This document shows positions 1-8,210 of a stretch of 64,000 nt of DNA, one piece after another. The stretch covers positions 310,001 through 374,000 of the forward strand of contig NZ_JNZY01000001.1 in the NCBI RefSeq assembly GCF_000717655.1, read 5' to 3'. The stretch is from Streptomyces katrae. GTDB taxonomy: Bacteria; Actinomycetota; Actinomycetes; Streptomycetales; Streptomycetaceae. The notes below the pieces were generated by a model. It ran no database searches. It saw nothing but the letters and a program-made list of their open reading frames with translations, and had not been told where the DNA came from. Both the position numbers and the translations under genes were made by a program. The first letter of the stretch is position 1, and each line of letters opens with the position of its first letter.

Positions 1-180
1 GGCGGCGAGCAGGCGCAGCGCGGCCCCGGTGCCCGGGGAGACGGAGCGCAGGCCCGCTTCCCTGGCCCGGTCGCGGGCCCACCGCAGAGCGTCGTCCTCG
101 GCGACAAACGCGTCGGCGAACGCCCAGCTCGTCTGCCGGTTGCCGGTAATGACCCTCTCCTGTCCCCATAGTTGGCGCAA
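1..180 (-). CDS. O-methyltransferase, N-terminal fragment
   Basis: The gene runs off the left edge of the window, so only about 60 N-terminal residues are present. They include the stretch ITGNRQTSWAFADAFVAEDD, which I recognise from the actinobacterial SAM-dependent O-methyltransferase that sits divergently from the sigma factor of this locus (Rv1220c in M. tuberculosis). The SAM-binding motif would lie outside the window. I place the start at a TTG codon at 178-180, giving MRQLWGQERV; no better ATG or GTG exists in frame nearby, so the start is uncertain. It is transcribed away from the sigma-factor gene, and the 217 bases between them must hold both promoters. The family call rests on recall of the conserved N-terminus and on synteny. 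Confidence 0.7.
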   Translation of the reverse strand, partial: MRQLWGQERVITGNRQTSWAFADAFVAEDDALRWARDRAREAGLRSVSPGTGAALRLLAA

Positions 181-397
181 CGGTGACTGTATCCGTTGAC
201 GTCGGGAACCCGCAGATGGGACCGGGCGTTGAAGAAAACGGCGGCGGAAACACCCAGCGAGGCAAAAGGGGGCGTAAGGGCGGGGCGCAGCCGGGATAGA
301 TGGGGACGGCACCGGGCAGATCGACGGCCCGGCGTGTCGAAGGCACGTGCAAAGTTAATGCAAAAATGCTTATCCGGAGCTGACGGGAGGGGTGGCT

Positions 398-1177
398 ATG
401 GTAGGGACTCCACTGGACACCACCAGAGCCGATAGGGGAGGTGCGGCTGCGCCTGTGGATCGTGGAGGCGTATTCAGACGCCTCCTCTGGTCGGCGGGTG
501 AGCCGAAATCCGTGACCAACATTGCTGACCGCTTCCACGTTGCCGCGACCGCAACCACCGCGACCTTTGCCGCCGATGCGGGCACCCAGGCGTGGACCCC
601 TCCCTCATGGGAGGAGATCGTCAGCACACACAGTGCACGGGTCTACCGCCTTGCCTACCGTCTGACGGGTAACCAGCACGACGCCGAGGACCTGACGCAG
701 GAGGTCTTCGTCCGCGTCTTCCGCTCGCTGTCCACGTACACGCCGGGCACGTTCGAGGGCTGGCTGCACCGGATCACCACCAACCTGTTCCTGGACATGG
801 TCCGCCGCAAGCAGCGGATCCGCTTCGACGCCCTCGGCGACGACGCGGCCGAGCGGCTGCCGAGCCGTGAGCCGTCCCCGCAGCAGGTCCTCCACGACAC
901 CCACTTCGACGCGGACGTGCAGCAGGCGCTGGACACCCTTGCGCCCGAGTTCCGCGCGGCCGTGGTGCTGTGCGACATCGAGGGCCTCTCGTACGAGGAG
1001 ATCGCCGCCACGCTGGGAGTGAAGCTCGGCACCGTGCGCAGCCGTATCCACCGGGGCCGTTCGCATCTGCGCAAGGCGCTCAAGCACCGGTCTCCCGAGG
1101 CCCGTGCCGAGCAGCGGGCGCTGGCGGGAGTGGCGGTGGGCGCGCCGGGCGCCGGGGGAGAGGGCGGAGCCGAGTGA
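398..1177 (+). CDS. ECF-family RNA polymerase sigma factor (SigE-like)
   Basis: This is an extracytoplasmic-function sigma factor of 259 aa that directs RNA polymerase to stress promoters. Sigma region 2 is visible around residues 75-140 ([20 protein letters not shown], then the [11 protein letters not shown] segment), and region 4 with its helix-turn-helix lies near residues 175-235 ([20 protein letters not shown]). An N-terminal extension of about 70 residues is longer than in typical ECF factors. ATG at 398 is preferred over GTG at 392 because GGGAGG near 384-390 is correctly spaced only for the ATG. The stop overlaps the start of the zinc anti-sigma gene. Followed by an HtrA-like protease and tatB, it matches the mycobacterial sigE locus, so envelope-stress control is the inferred role. 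The 217 bases upstream must hold its promoter, but I could not identify one confidently. Confidence 0.93.
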   Translation: MVGTPLDTTRADRGGAAAPVDRGGVFRRLLWSAGEPKSVTNIADRFHVAATATTATFAADAGTQAWTPPSWEEIVSTHSARVYRLAYRLTGNQHDAEDLTQEVFVRVFRSLSTYTPGTFEGWLHRITTNLFLDMVRRKQRIRFDALGDDAAERLPSREPSPQQVLHDTHFDADVQQALDTLAPEFRAAVVLCDIEGLSYEEIAATLGVKLGTVRSRIHRGRSHLRKALKHRSPEARAEQRALAGVAVGAPGAGGEGGAE

Positions 1178-1800
1178 GCGGAGTCAGTCCGTCTCCTGCC
1201 GAACAGCACCTGGGCGACCGTCTCGCCGCGCTGGTCGACGGGGAGCTGAGCCATGACGCGCGCGAGCGGGTCCTGGCGCATCTGGCCACGTGTGCCAAGT
1301 GCAAGGCCGAGGCCGATGCGCAGCGCCGTGTGAAGAGTCTTTTCGTGGAGAGCGCGCCGCCGCCGCTGTCGGCCGGACTGCTGGCCCGGTTGCAGGGGCT
1401 GCCGGGCGACGGTCCCGACGGGCCGTCCGGTCCGCCGGGTCCGCAGAGTCCGCCGGGGGCGGAGCTCTTCGGGTACGTGCCGCCGACCGCACCGCAGCAG
1501 GGCTTCCGCATCCACGAGGTGGGGCGGCCGCGCCGCCGCTTCGCGTTCGTGGCGGCCGGGGCGGTCTCGCTGGCCGCGATCGCGCTGGGCGGTTCGCTGC
1601 CGGTCGACACCCTCGAGCCGAACGTGCGCGGCGAGGCCCCGGCGACGCGGCCCGGTCCCGCGGTGTCGGTGGCCGATGCGGTGGTCCGGGACCGGGCGCC
1701 GAGCCCCGGGTTCGTCGCCGGCCCGCGTCCCACCGGCCCGCTGCCACCGGTCCACCCCTCGATCTCCGCCTCGCCCCGCCCGGTCTCCCTGACCCGCTGA
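1174..1800 (+). CDS. zinc-binding anti-sigma factor (RseA/RsrA-like)
   Basis: A 208-aa protein expected to hold the preceding sigma factor inactive. The N-terminal domain carries the ZAS motif H-x3-C-x2-C in [10 protein letters not shown], at about residues 35-44, the hallmark of zinc anti-sigma domains that respond to redox or envelope stress. A Pro/Gly-rich linker follows, then one hydrophobic stretch ([18 protein letters not shown], near residue 125) that could be a single membrane span, and a Pro/Arg-rich outer tail. The start is GTG at 1174, overlapping the sigma stop by four bases (GTGA), which indicates translational coupling and equal production of the pair. No separate Shine-Dalgarno is needed. 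The RseA-like label comes from the locus arrangement; the ZAS motif is seen directly. Confidence 0.88.
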   Translation: MSGVSPSPAEQHLGDRLAALVDGELSHDARERVLAHLATCAKCKAEADAQRRVKSLFVESAPPPLSAGLLARLQGLPGDGPDGPSGPPGPQSPPGAELFGYVPPTAPQQGFRIHEVGRPRRRFAFVAAGAVSLAAIALGGSLPVDTLEPNVRGEAPATRPGPAVSVADAVVRDRAPSPGFVAGPRPTGPLPPVHPSISASPRPVSLTR

Positions 1801-1820
1801 CGCCTTAGGGGGTGTCGTCG

Positions 1821-1878
1821 AAGCCCCTCCCCCAGCTACCGCTGGGAGGCACCCCAGGCCGGCGGGGTCCGGGAAGCG
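1821..1878. repeat. Streptomyces-type small interspersed palindromic repeat
   Basis: An imperfect hairpin-forming, GC-rich element (CCCAGC-tacc-GCTGGG core flanked by CCCC and GGCACCCC) lies between the anti-sigma and protease genes. I recognise this sequence type as a short repeat found many times in Streptomyces intergenic regions. It could act as an mRNA hairpin between the two cistrons. Confidence 0.6.
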
Positions 1879-1967
1879 GGGGTGTGGCCCCCGAGGGGCC
1901 GGGGACCTGGTTGAATCTGCGGCAGATGCGCCGCCCGGCGGTGCTACAGGTACCCCGGGGAGTGCCC

Positions 1968-3296
1968 ATGGCCGACCAGCAGCAGTCCGACACGGCTCCG
2001 TCGTGGTGGAGCCGCCCAGCCGGCCCCGACGCAGCGGCCGGGGCGGAGCCCGGGCCGGCGGCGGAACCGGGCGCAGGCTCCGATCCGGCGGACGGGCCCG
2101 CGCCCCAGGCGACGGTGCCGGGGCCGCGGTACGACCCGTGGGGCGAGCGGCCGCTCCAGGTCGCCGACCAGGGGAAAGCGCCCGGCGGGCGCGGCATCCG
2201 GCTCCGGCATGCCGTCGCCCTCAGCCTCGGCACGGCCCTCCTCGCCGGCGGCATCGGCGGCTGGCTCGGCGTCCTGGCCGAACGGCAGACCAGCACCCGC
2301 CTCGAACTCCCGCAGGCCGCCGTGGAGAGCAAGGGCCGGGCCCCCGACAGCGTCGCCGGGATCGCCGCCACCGCGCTGCCCGGCGTCGTGACCCTGCACG
2401 TCCGCGGCACCGGCGGCAGCGGTACCGGAACCGGGTTCGTGCTCGACCCGCAGGGCCACATCCTCACCAACAACCACGTCGTCTCCGACGCCAAGGACAT
2501 AACGGTCACCTTCAGCACCGGCGAGAGCGTCGCCGCCGAACTGGTCGGCCGGGACAGCGGCTACGACCTGGCCGTCGTGAAGGTCGAAGGCGTACGGGGC
2601 CTGCAGCCGCTCTCCCTCGGGAACTCCGAGAACGTGCAGGTCGGCGACCCGGTGGTGGCCATCGGCGCGCCCTTCGACCTCTCCAACACCGTCACCGCCG
2701 GCATCATCAGCGCCACCGGCCGGCCCATCACCGCGGGCGGCGACAAGGGCGACGGCAGCGACATCAGCTACGTCGACGCCCTCCAGACCGACGCCCCCAT
2801 CAACCCCGGCAACTCCGGCGGCCCCCTCCTCGACGCCAAGGCCCGCGTGATCGGCATCAACAGTGCGATCCGCGGGGCCGACGCAGGCGGAGACGGCGAG
2901 GAGCGCGCGAAGCAGAGCGGCAGCATCGGGCTCGGCTTCGCCATCCCGGTCAACCAGGGCAAGCGCGTCGCCGAGGAGCTCATCCGCACCGGCCGCGCCA
3001 CCCACCCCGTCATCGGCGTCACCCTCGACATGGAGTACACCGGCGACGGGGCCCGCGTCGCCACCAAGGGCGAGGGCGGCAAGCCGGCCGTCACCGCCGA
3101 CGGCCCGGGTGCCCGCGCAGGGATCCAGGGCGGCGACGTGATCACCAAGGTGGACGGCGTCCGCGTGCACGGCGGCGACGAGCTCGTCATCAAGATCCGG
3201 GCCCACCGCCCGGGTGATCCGCTCACCCTGACGGTGCTGCGCGACGGCCGGGAGCGCACCCTGGAACTCGTCCTCGGTTCGGCGAACGGATCATGA
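1968..3296 (+). CDS. HtrA/DegP-like serine protease with PDZ domain
   Basis: A 442-aa membrane-anchored trypsin-like protease that would degrade or process misfolded extracytoplasmic proteins. After a Pro/Gly/Ala-rich cytoplasmic region comes one membrane span (ALSLGTALLAGGIGGWLG, about residues 85-102). The protease domain shows a full catalytic triad: His170 in TNNHVV, Asp200 in YDLAVVKV and Ser283 in NPGNSGGPL. A single PDZ domain occupies roughly residues 345-435. ATG at 1968 is chosen because GGGGAG ends five bases upstream; the open frame extends further back only through repeat sequence. Lying behind the sigma and anti-sigma genes, it matches HtrA of the mycobacterial sigE locus, where the protease feeds back on anti-sigma stability. 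That feedback is inferred here. Confidence 0.92.
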   Translation: MADQQQSDTAPSWWSRPAGPDAAAGAEPGPAAEPGAGSDPADGPAPQATVPGPRYDPWGERPLQVADQGKAPGGRGIRLRHAVALSLGTALLAGGIGGWLGVLAERQTSTRLELPQAAVESKGRAPDSVAGIAATALPGVVTLHVRGTGGSGTGTGFVLDPQGHILTNNHVVSDAKDITVTFSTGESVAAELVGRDSGYDLAVVKVEGVRGLQPLSLGNSENVQVGDPVVAIGAPFDLSNTVTAGIISATGRPITAGGDKGDGSDISYVDALQTDAPINPGNSGGPLLDAKARVIGINSAIRGADAGGDGEERAKQSGSIGLGFAIPVNQGKRVAEELIRTGRATHPVIGVTLDMEYTGDGARVATKGEGGKPAVTADGPGARAGIQGGDVITKVDGVRVHGGDELVIKIRAHRPGDPLTLTVLRDGRERTLELVLGSANGS

Positions 3297-3402
3297 CCAT
3301 ACGGAGAATCCCAGGCCGATGGCGCACCGATGTAGGGGCCCGTCGGCAACGCCGGGTACCGTGTGTCGTGGCCCGAAGTGAAGAGAGCCGAGGAGCGGCA
3401 AG

Positions 3403-3846
3403 GTGTTCAACGACATAGGCGCACTCGAGCTGGTCACGATCGTGGTGCTCGCCATCCTCGTCTTCGGCCCGGACAAACTGCCGAAGGTGATCCAGGACGT
3501 CACCGGGGTCATCCGGAAGATCCGCGCGTTCTCCGACAGTGCGAAGCAGGACATCCGCTCCGAACTCGGTCCCGAGTTCAAGGACTTCGAGTTCGAGGAC
3601 CTGAACCCGAAGACGTTCATCCGCAAGCAGCTGAGCGAGAACGAGGACCTCAAGGAGATCCGCAGCACCTTCGATCTCCGCAAGGAGCTGAACGACGTCA
3701 CGGACGCCGTCAACAGCAGGGAGCCGGCCGCCCCGGCCGCCGCCGGCACCTCCGCCGCGCCCGCCGCCACCGGCCCGGACCTGCTGAAGAAGCCCGCCGC
3801 CCCGGCCGCCGAACAGCGCACCCCCTACGACGCCGACGCCACCTAG
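3403..3846 (+). CDS. tatB: Sec-independent protein translocase subunit TatB
   Basis: A 147-aa TatB homologue, part of the twin-arginine translocase that exports folded proteins. The N-terminus MFNDIGALELVTIVVLAILV is the single membrane helix, followed by the FGPDKLPK hinge diagnostic of TatA/TatB and an amphipathic helix. The charged middle region and the Ala/Pro-rich tail agree with TatB rather than the shorter TatA. The start is GTG at 3403, with AGGAG at 3391-3395. Its position downstream of the sigma factor and HtrA protease repeats the mycobacterial order sigE-rseA-htrA-tatB. The 106-base gap from the protease leaves room for its own promoter, so co-transcription is probable but not certain. 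Confidence 0.95.
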   Translation: MFNDIGALELVTIVVLAILVFGPDKLPKVIQDVTGVIRKIRAFSDSAKQDIRSELGPEFKDFEFEDLNPKTFIRKQLSENEDLKEIRSTFDLRKELNDVTDAVNSREPAAPAAAGTSAAPAATGPDLLKKPAAPAAEQRTPYDADAT

Positions 3847-3941
3847 GGAGTGTCCGACAAGACACCCCCTGATTCGAGCCTTCCCCGGTGATCCGGGGTC
3901 CGGTGGCTATCCTCCATGAGTCCGGACCCAGGACGCCCCAG

Positions 3942-3978
3942 GGTGGGGGTCCCCCCGACGAGATGTGGGGGAGGGCGC
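3942..3978. repeat. Streptomyces-type small interspersed palindromic repeat
   Basis: A second GC-rich element resembling the one before the protease gene: GTGGGGGTCCCCCCGAC followed by GTGGGGGAGGGC. It lies in the leader of the next gene and could form a hairpin in that transcript. Confidence 0.5.
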
Positions 3979-4011
3979 GTTCCGGACCCCACGGAACGAG
4001 AGGCCGCATCG

Positions 4012-4776
4012 ATGGAGACGACGAGCAGTAGCCGGGTAGGGGTGCAGCCCGCCGAGGCGCCCGCTCCCGCCGCCGCACCAGCAGAACCGGCGGAACCAGC
4101 CGCCGCACCGGCAGAGCCGGCGGCTGCATCACCGCAGCCCGCCGCCGCGCAGCCCCAGGAGGCCGCCGCGCCCGTCTCCACGGGCCGCCGGACGGCCGAG
4201 GGGTACCTGCGGGCCGATTTTCCCTGGTACGGGCTGGACGGAGCCTTCACCGGCCCCCGCTGGCTCATGCAGGTGGGCACCGGCGCGGACGGCAGCGTCG
4301 AGCACGGTTCCACCGGCCACGGCGACGAGCCCTCCGCGCGCGGGGAGCTCGCCACCGGCGAGAAGGAGCGCTTCGCGGTGGTCGTCACCGTCGCGAGCAA
4401 CCCGCTGCGCCGCAGCAGCGACGGCACCGGAGTCCTGGAGGCCACCTCGGTCTCCTCGGCGGCCTGGCTGGCCGGCTCCGGACTGCTGGCGTACAGCTGG
4501 CCCGGCCAGATGGACCACACCCTGCGCGACGACTGGCTCGACCAGCAGACCGAGGCCGCGTGGGAGCTCGCCGACGACCTCGACGGCGCGGACTGGTCGA
4601 CGCTCTCGCTCCCGGTCGACGGGGAGCCGACGCCGTTCCACTACCGCGAGTCGGAGTTCGGCTGGGTGCTCGCCGGTTCCACGCCGGGTGGCGTGCACCT
4701 GGGCGCGTACGGGCGGGGGATGAGCGCGTACGGGCTCGGCTTCTCGGTGATCGGCGACATCGCGTCGTACGAGTAG
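4012..4776 (+). CDS. conserved hypothetical protein with Ala/Pro-rich N-terminus
   Basis: I do not recognise a characterised family for this 254-aa protein. The first 60 residues are a low-complexity Ala-Pro-Glu repeat (blocks such as AEPAEPAAAPAEPAA). The rest is a compact, aromatic-rich domain of about 190 residues that includes RADFPWYGLDGAFTGPRWLM, LAYSWPGQMDHTLRDDWL and a Gly/Tyr-rich end. No signal peptide or membrane span is visible. ATG at 4012 is preferred because the frame upstream runs through an interspersed repeat. It follows tatB on the same strand and converges on mrp, with a strong hairpin between them. A small sensory or binding domain is possible, but no function can be assigned. 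Confidence 0.75.
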   Translation: METTSSSRVGVQPAEAPAPAAAPAEPAEPAAAPAEPAAASPQPAAAQPQEAAAPVSTGRRTAEGYLRADFPWYGLDGAFTGPRWLMQVGTGADGSVEHGSTGHGDEPSARGELATGEKERFAVVVTVASNPLRRSSDGTGVLEATSVSSAAWLAGSGLLAYSWPGQMDHTLRDDWLDQQTEAAWELADDLDGADWSTLSLPVDGEPTPFHYRESEFGWVLAGSTPGGVHLGAYGRGMSAYGLGFSVIGDIASYE

Positions 4777-4789
4777 CCCGGGTACGGGA

Positions 4790-4816
4790 AAGGGCACCGC
4801 GGCCGGCGGTGCCCTT
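4790..4816. terminator. bidirectional transcription terminator
   Basis: A perfect 11-bp stem (AAGGGCACCGC paired with GCGGTGCCCTT) with a five-base loop sits between the convergent hypothetical and mrp genes. It could stop transcription from both sides. Confidence 0.75.
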
Positions 4817-4834
4817 CACGTCGTACGGTGCGGG

Positions 4835-5995
4835 TCAGAACTTGTTGCGCGGGGTGATGCCCAGGGACATGCCGGCCAGGCCGCGGGCGCGGCCGCCCAG
4901 CTTGCCCGCGATCGAGCGCAGCGCCGCACCGGCCGGGGAGTCCGGGTCGGACAGGACGACCGGCTTGCCCTCGTCGCCGCCCTCGCGCAGCCGTACGTCG
5001 ATCGGGATGGAGCCGAGCACCGGGACCGTCGCGCCGACCGTCTTGGTGAGGCCGTCGGCGACCTTCTGGCCACCGCCCGAGCCGAACACGTCGACCATCT
5101 CGTCGCAGTGCGGGCACGGCAGCCCGGACATGTTCTCGACCACGCCGACGATCTTCTGGTGCGTCTGCACGGCGATCGAGCCGGCCCGCTCCGCGACCTC
5201 GGCCGCAGCCTGCTGCGGGGTGGTCACGACCAGGATCTCCGCGTTCGGCACCAGCTGCGCCACGGAGATCGCGATGTCACCCGTACCCGGCGGCAGATCC
5301 AGCAGCAGCACGTCCAGGTCGCCCCAGAACACGTCCGCCAGGAACTGCTGGAGGGCCCGGTGCAGCATCGGACCGCGCCACACGACCGGCGCGTTGCCCG
5401 GGGTGAACATGCCGATGGAGATGACCTTCACGCCGTTCGCGGACGGCGGCATGATCATGTTCTCGACCTGGGTCGGGCGGCCGTCCACACCGAGCATGCG
5501 CGGCACGCTGTGGCCGTAGATGTCCGCATCCACGACGCCGACCTTCAGGCCGTCCGCGGCCATCGCCGCGGCCAGGTTCACCGTCACGGACGACTTGCCC
5601 ACGCCGCCCTTGCCGGACGCGACCGCGTAGACGCGGGTCAGCGAGCCCGGCTTGGCGAACGGGACCTCGCGCTCGGCGGTCCCGCCGCGCAGCGTGGCCG
5701 CCAGCTCCTTGCGCTGCTCGTCGCTCATCACGTCCAGCGTGACGGCGACCGACGTGACGCCCGCGACCCGCTCGACGGCCTCGGTGACGTTCTTGGTGAT
5801 CGTCTCGCGCATGGGACAGCCCGACACCGTCAGGTAGACCGTGACGGCGACGTCGCCGCCGTCGCCGATCTCCACCGATTTGACCATGCCGAGCTCGGTG
5901 ATCGGCCGGTGGATCTCGGGGTCGTTCACCGTCGCCAGCGCGTCGAGGATCGCATCCTGCTCAGGCACGGCGGCGGAGCTTGTGTCGGTAGCCAT
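4835..5995 (-). CDS. mrp: Mrp/ApbC-type iron-sulfur cluster carrier ATPase
   Basis: A 386-aa P-loop ATPase of the Mrp/Nbp35 family, which assembles or delivers Fe-S clusters in the cytoplasm. The N-terminal 90 residues form a MIP18/DUF59 domain (ATVNDPEIHRPITELGMV). The deviant Walker A motif SGKGGVGKS is at about residues 127-135, with VVDADIYGHSVPRMLG after it, and the conserved cluster-ligand pair is in LPCPHCDE at about residue 285. Length and domain order are normal for actinobacterial Mrp. The ATG follows a TACCAT box by exactly six bases, so the transcript is predicted to be leaderless. In M. tuberculosis mrp (Rv1229c) lies near the same sigE-tatB genes. Confidence 0.95.
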   Translation of the reverse strand: MATDTSSAAVPEQDAILDALATVNDPEIHRPITELGMVKSVEIGDGGDVAVTVYLTVSGCPMRETITKNVTEAVERVAGVTSVAVTLDVMSDEQRKELAATLRGGTAEREVPFAKPGSLTRVYAVASGKGGVGKSSVTVNLAAAMAADGLKVGVVDADIYGHSVPRMLGVDGRPTQVENMIMPPSANGVKVISIGMFTPGNAPVVWRGPMLHRALQQFLADVFWGDLDVLLLDLPPGTGDIAISVAQLVPNAEILVVTTPQQAAAEVAERAGSIAVQTHQKIVGVVENMSGLPCPHCDEMVDVFGSGGGQKVADGLTKTVGATVPVLGSIPIDVRLREGGDEGKPVVLSDPDSPAGAALRSIAGKLGGRARGLAGMSLGITPRNKF

Positions 5996-6001
5996 GCCCC
6001 G

Positions 6002-6007
6002 ATGGTA
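6002..6007 (-). promoter_or_regulatory. predicted leaderless -10 box for mrp
   Basis: TACCAT on the minus strand ends six bases before the mrp ATG, which puts the predicted transcription start on the start codon. No convincing -35 is visible. Confidence 0.55.
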
Positions 6008-6037
6008 CGGCTCGGTAGCCTGCCTCAGGAAAGGCCG

Positions 6038-6733
6038 CTAGCGGTCGCCTTCGTCACTCTCGAGCGGGAATAGCCGCCGCTCGTCCATCTCCTTGATCAG
6101 GTCCTGGAACTCCGACCGGATCCAGTCGCGGGTCGCGACCTCGCCCAGACCCATCCGCAGCGCGGCGATCTCCCGGGTCAGGTACTCGGTGTCGGCGATG
6201 GAGCGCTCGTTCTGCTTGCGGTCCTGCTCCAGGTTCACCCGGTCCCGGTCGTCCTGCCGGTTCTGCGCGAGCAGGATCAGCGGGGCGGCGTACGAGGCCT
6301 GCAGCGACAGCATCAGCGTCAGGAAGATGAACGGGTACTGGTCGAAGCGCAGGTGGTCCGGCGCGAAGATGTTCCACAGCACCCACAGGATGATGACCAG
6401 CGTCATCCAGACGATGAACCGGCCCGTGCCGAGGAACCGCGCCACCCGCTCCGACAGCCGCCCGAACGCCTCCGGGTCGTAGACCGGCAGCAGCCTGCGC
6501 CGGTCCGTCCGGGGCTGGTCCAACCGCCCCCGGGGCGACCGGGTCAGCGCGGTCGACCCGGTCGCGGAAGCGGCCGTCCTGGCCCGCAACCGCTCGGCCA
6601 ACTCCTCCTCGCGGCCCGTGAGCCCCTGCTCGCGCGCGTGCTCGCGGGCGTGCTCGCGCGCCAGCTCGCGCCGCACGCGGATCTGCTCGCGGCGGCGTTC
6701 GCGCGCCGGCTCACCCCGTCGCTCACCGGGCAC
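6038..6733 (-). CDS. DUF1003 family membrane protein
   Basis: A 231-aa protein with the DUF1003 signature. The N-terminal 90 residues are strongly basic and contain short tandem repeats (AREHAREHAREQ). Two membrane spans lie at about residues 106-150 (FIVWMTLVIILWVLWNIFA, then YPFIFLTLMLSLQASYAAPL), followed by the family's LAQNRQDDRDR segment and a cytoplasmic coiled tail. It starts at GTG and overlaps the end of the upstream CBS-domain gene by 11 bases, so the two are translationally coupled. The pair corresponds to Rv1231c-Rv1232c of M. tuberculosis. DUF1003 proteins have no established biochemical role; linkage to Mg2+-type sensor domains and CorA suggests cation or envelope homeostasis, by inference only. 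Confidence 0.85.
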   Translation of the reverse strand: MPGERRGEPARERRREQIRVRRELAREHAREHAREQGLTGREEELAERLRARTAASATGSTALTRSPRGRLDQPRTDRRRLLPVYDPEAFGRLSERVARFLGTGRFIVWMTLVIILWVLWNIFAPDHLRFDQYPFIFLTLMLSLQASYAAPLILLAQNRQDDRDRVNLEQDRKQNERSIADTEYLTREIAALRMGLGEVATRDWIRSEFQDLIKEMDERRLFPLESDEGDR

Positions 6734-7994
6734 CCGGGACCTCCTCGGCGTGGTAGTCCGTCTCCCGCCAGTCGTCCGGCAGCAGGTGGTCCAGTACGTC
6801 GTCCACGGTCACCGCGCCCAGCAGCGAACCGCTCTCGTCGACGACCGGTACCGCCACCATGTTGTAGGCGGCGAGATAGCTCGTCACCTGGGGCAGCGAG
6901 GCGTCCGGACGCAGCGGCGGCAGGCCCGCGTCCACGATCGAGCTCACCAGCGTGAACGGAGGGTCCCGCAACAGCCGCTGGAAGTGCACCGTGCCCAGGT
7001 ACTTGCCCGTCGGCGTCTCGTCCGGCGGCCGGCACACGTAGACCTGTGCGGCCAGCGCCGGCGACAGGTCCGCCTGCCGTACGCGGGCCAGCGCGTCCGC
7101 GACCGTCGCGTCGGGGCGCAGCACGATCGGCTCGGTGGTCATCAGGCCGCCCGCGGTGTTCTCCTCGTACGACAGCAGACGGCGCACGTCGGCCGCGTCG
7201 TCCGGCTGCATCAGCGTCAGCAGCCGCTCCTTGTCGTCCTCCGGGAGCTCCGAGAGCAGGTCGGCCGCGTCGTCCGGGTCCATCGCCTCCAGGACGTCGG
7301 CGGCGCGCTCCTCCTTCAGCTTGCCGAGGATCTCCACCTGCTCGTCCTCGGGCAGCTCCTCCATGACGTCCGCGAGACGGTCGTCGTCGAGGGCGTTGGC
7401 CACCTCGGCGCGCCGCTTCGGCGTCAGGTGGTGCAGGACGTTCGCCACATCGGCCGGGCGCATCTGCTCGAAGGTGGCCACCAGGCTTTCGGCGCCCTGG
7501 CCCTCTTCCTCCAGCGAGAAACCGGTCACCGCCGACCACTCCACGGTCAGGGTCTCGCCGCGCCGGCGCAGCGCGCCGCCCTTGCCCTTGCGTACGAAGA
7601 TCTTGTCGATCTCCCAGTCGCGGCGGGCCGGCAGCTGCTGGATGGCCACGTCGAGGACGGTGACCTCCTCGCCGGTGGTGCCCAGCTTCACGCGGCGGTC
7701 CAGCAGTTCGCCGAGGACCAGCCGCTCGGTGGGCCGCTGCTCGAAGCGCCGCATGTTGACGACGCCGGTGGTGATGACCTGACCCGACTCCACGCCCGTC
7801 ACCCGGGTCATCGGGAGGAAGATCCGGCGCCGGCTGACCACCTCGACCACCAGGCCCAGCAGCCGCGGCGGACGGCCTCCGACGCGCAGCATCGCGACGA
7901 GGTCGCGGACGCGGCCGACCTGGTCGCCGTTGGGGTCGAAAACGGGCACACCCGACAGATGCGAGACGAAGATCCGCGGGGCGCCACCAGCCAT
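6723..7994 (-). CDS. MgtE-N/CBS-domain protein lacking the MgtE transporter domain
   Basis: A 423-aa soluble protein built from the regulatory half of an MgtE magnesium channel. A PRC-barrel-like N-terminus (ISVSHLSGVPVFDPNG-type fold, about residues 5-70, plus a second unit near 100-160) is followed by the MgtE-N helical repeats (residues 165-280, e.g. EELPEDEQVEILGKL and ELPEDDKERLLTLM). Two CBS domains follow, at about 285-410 (AGGLMTTEPIVLRPDATV). The five-helix MgtE pore is absent, since the protein ends about ten residues after the second CBS domain. AGGAGG precedes the ATG. It is coupled to the DUF1003 gene. It may sense Mg2+ or nucleotides and regulate a partner such as CorA, which lies 1.6 kb away. 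Confidence 0.85.
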   Translation of the reverse strand: MAGGAPRIFVSHLSGVPVFDPNGDQVGRVRDLVAMLRVGGRPPRLLGLVVEVVSRRRIFLPMTRVTGVESGQVITTGVVNMRRFEQRPTERLVLGELLDRRVKLGTTGEEVTVLDVAIQQLPARRDWEIDKIFVRKGKGGALRRRGETLTVEWSAVTGFSLEEEGQGAESLVATFEQMRPADVANVLHHLTPKRRAEVANALDDDRLADVMEELPEDEQVEILGKLKEERAADVLEAMDPDDAADLLSELPEDDKERLLTLMQPDDAADVRRLLSYEENTAGGLMTTEPIVLRPDATVADALARVRQADLSPALAAQVYVCRPPDETPTGKYLGTVHFQRLLRDPPFTLVSSIVDAGLPPLRPDASLPQVTSYLAAYNMVAVPVVDESGSLLGAVTVDDVLDHLLPDDWRETDYHAEEVPGAR

Positions 7995-8210
7995 GCGAGC
8001 GCCTCCTAGAGCGTCGATCCTCAGTCCTGCCGCCCCTCAGGCTAGCCCGTGCCGCGGGAGACCGTCCTGGTGGGGCGGTCCGCCCGTGCGCAGCCTGGGG
8101 AGGCGGGCCGGCCGGGCGTGCCCGGGTAGGCCGACCACCCGCCCGGCACGGTCGCTACGGGCGGGTACGCTGCCTGCTGCTCGAAGACGCACGACGAGAG
8201 GCACCTGCCC

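Noticed and set aside
181..397. ECF autoregulatory promoter (GGAAC-type -35) before the sigma gene
   Set aside because: GGAAA-like and CGTT-like words occur, but not at a convincing spacing, so I do not call it.
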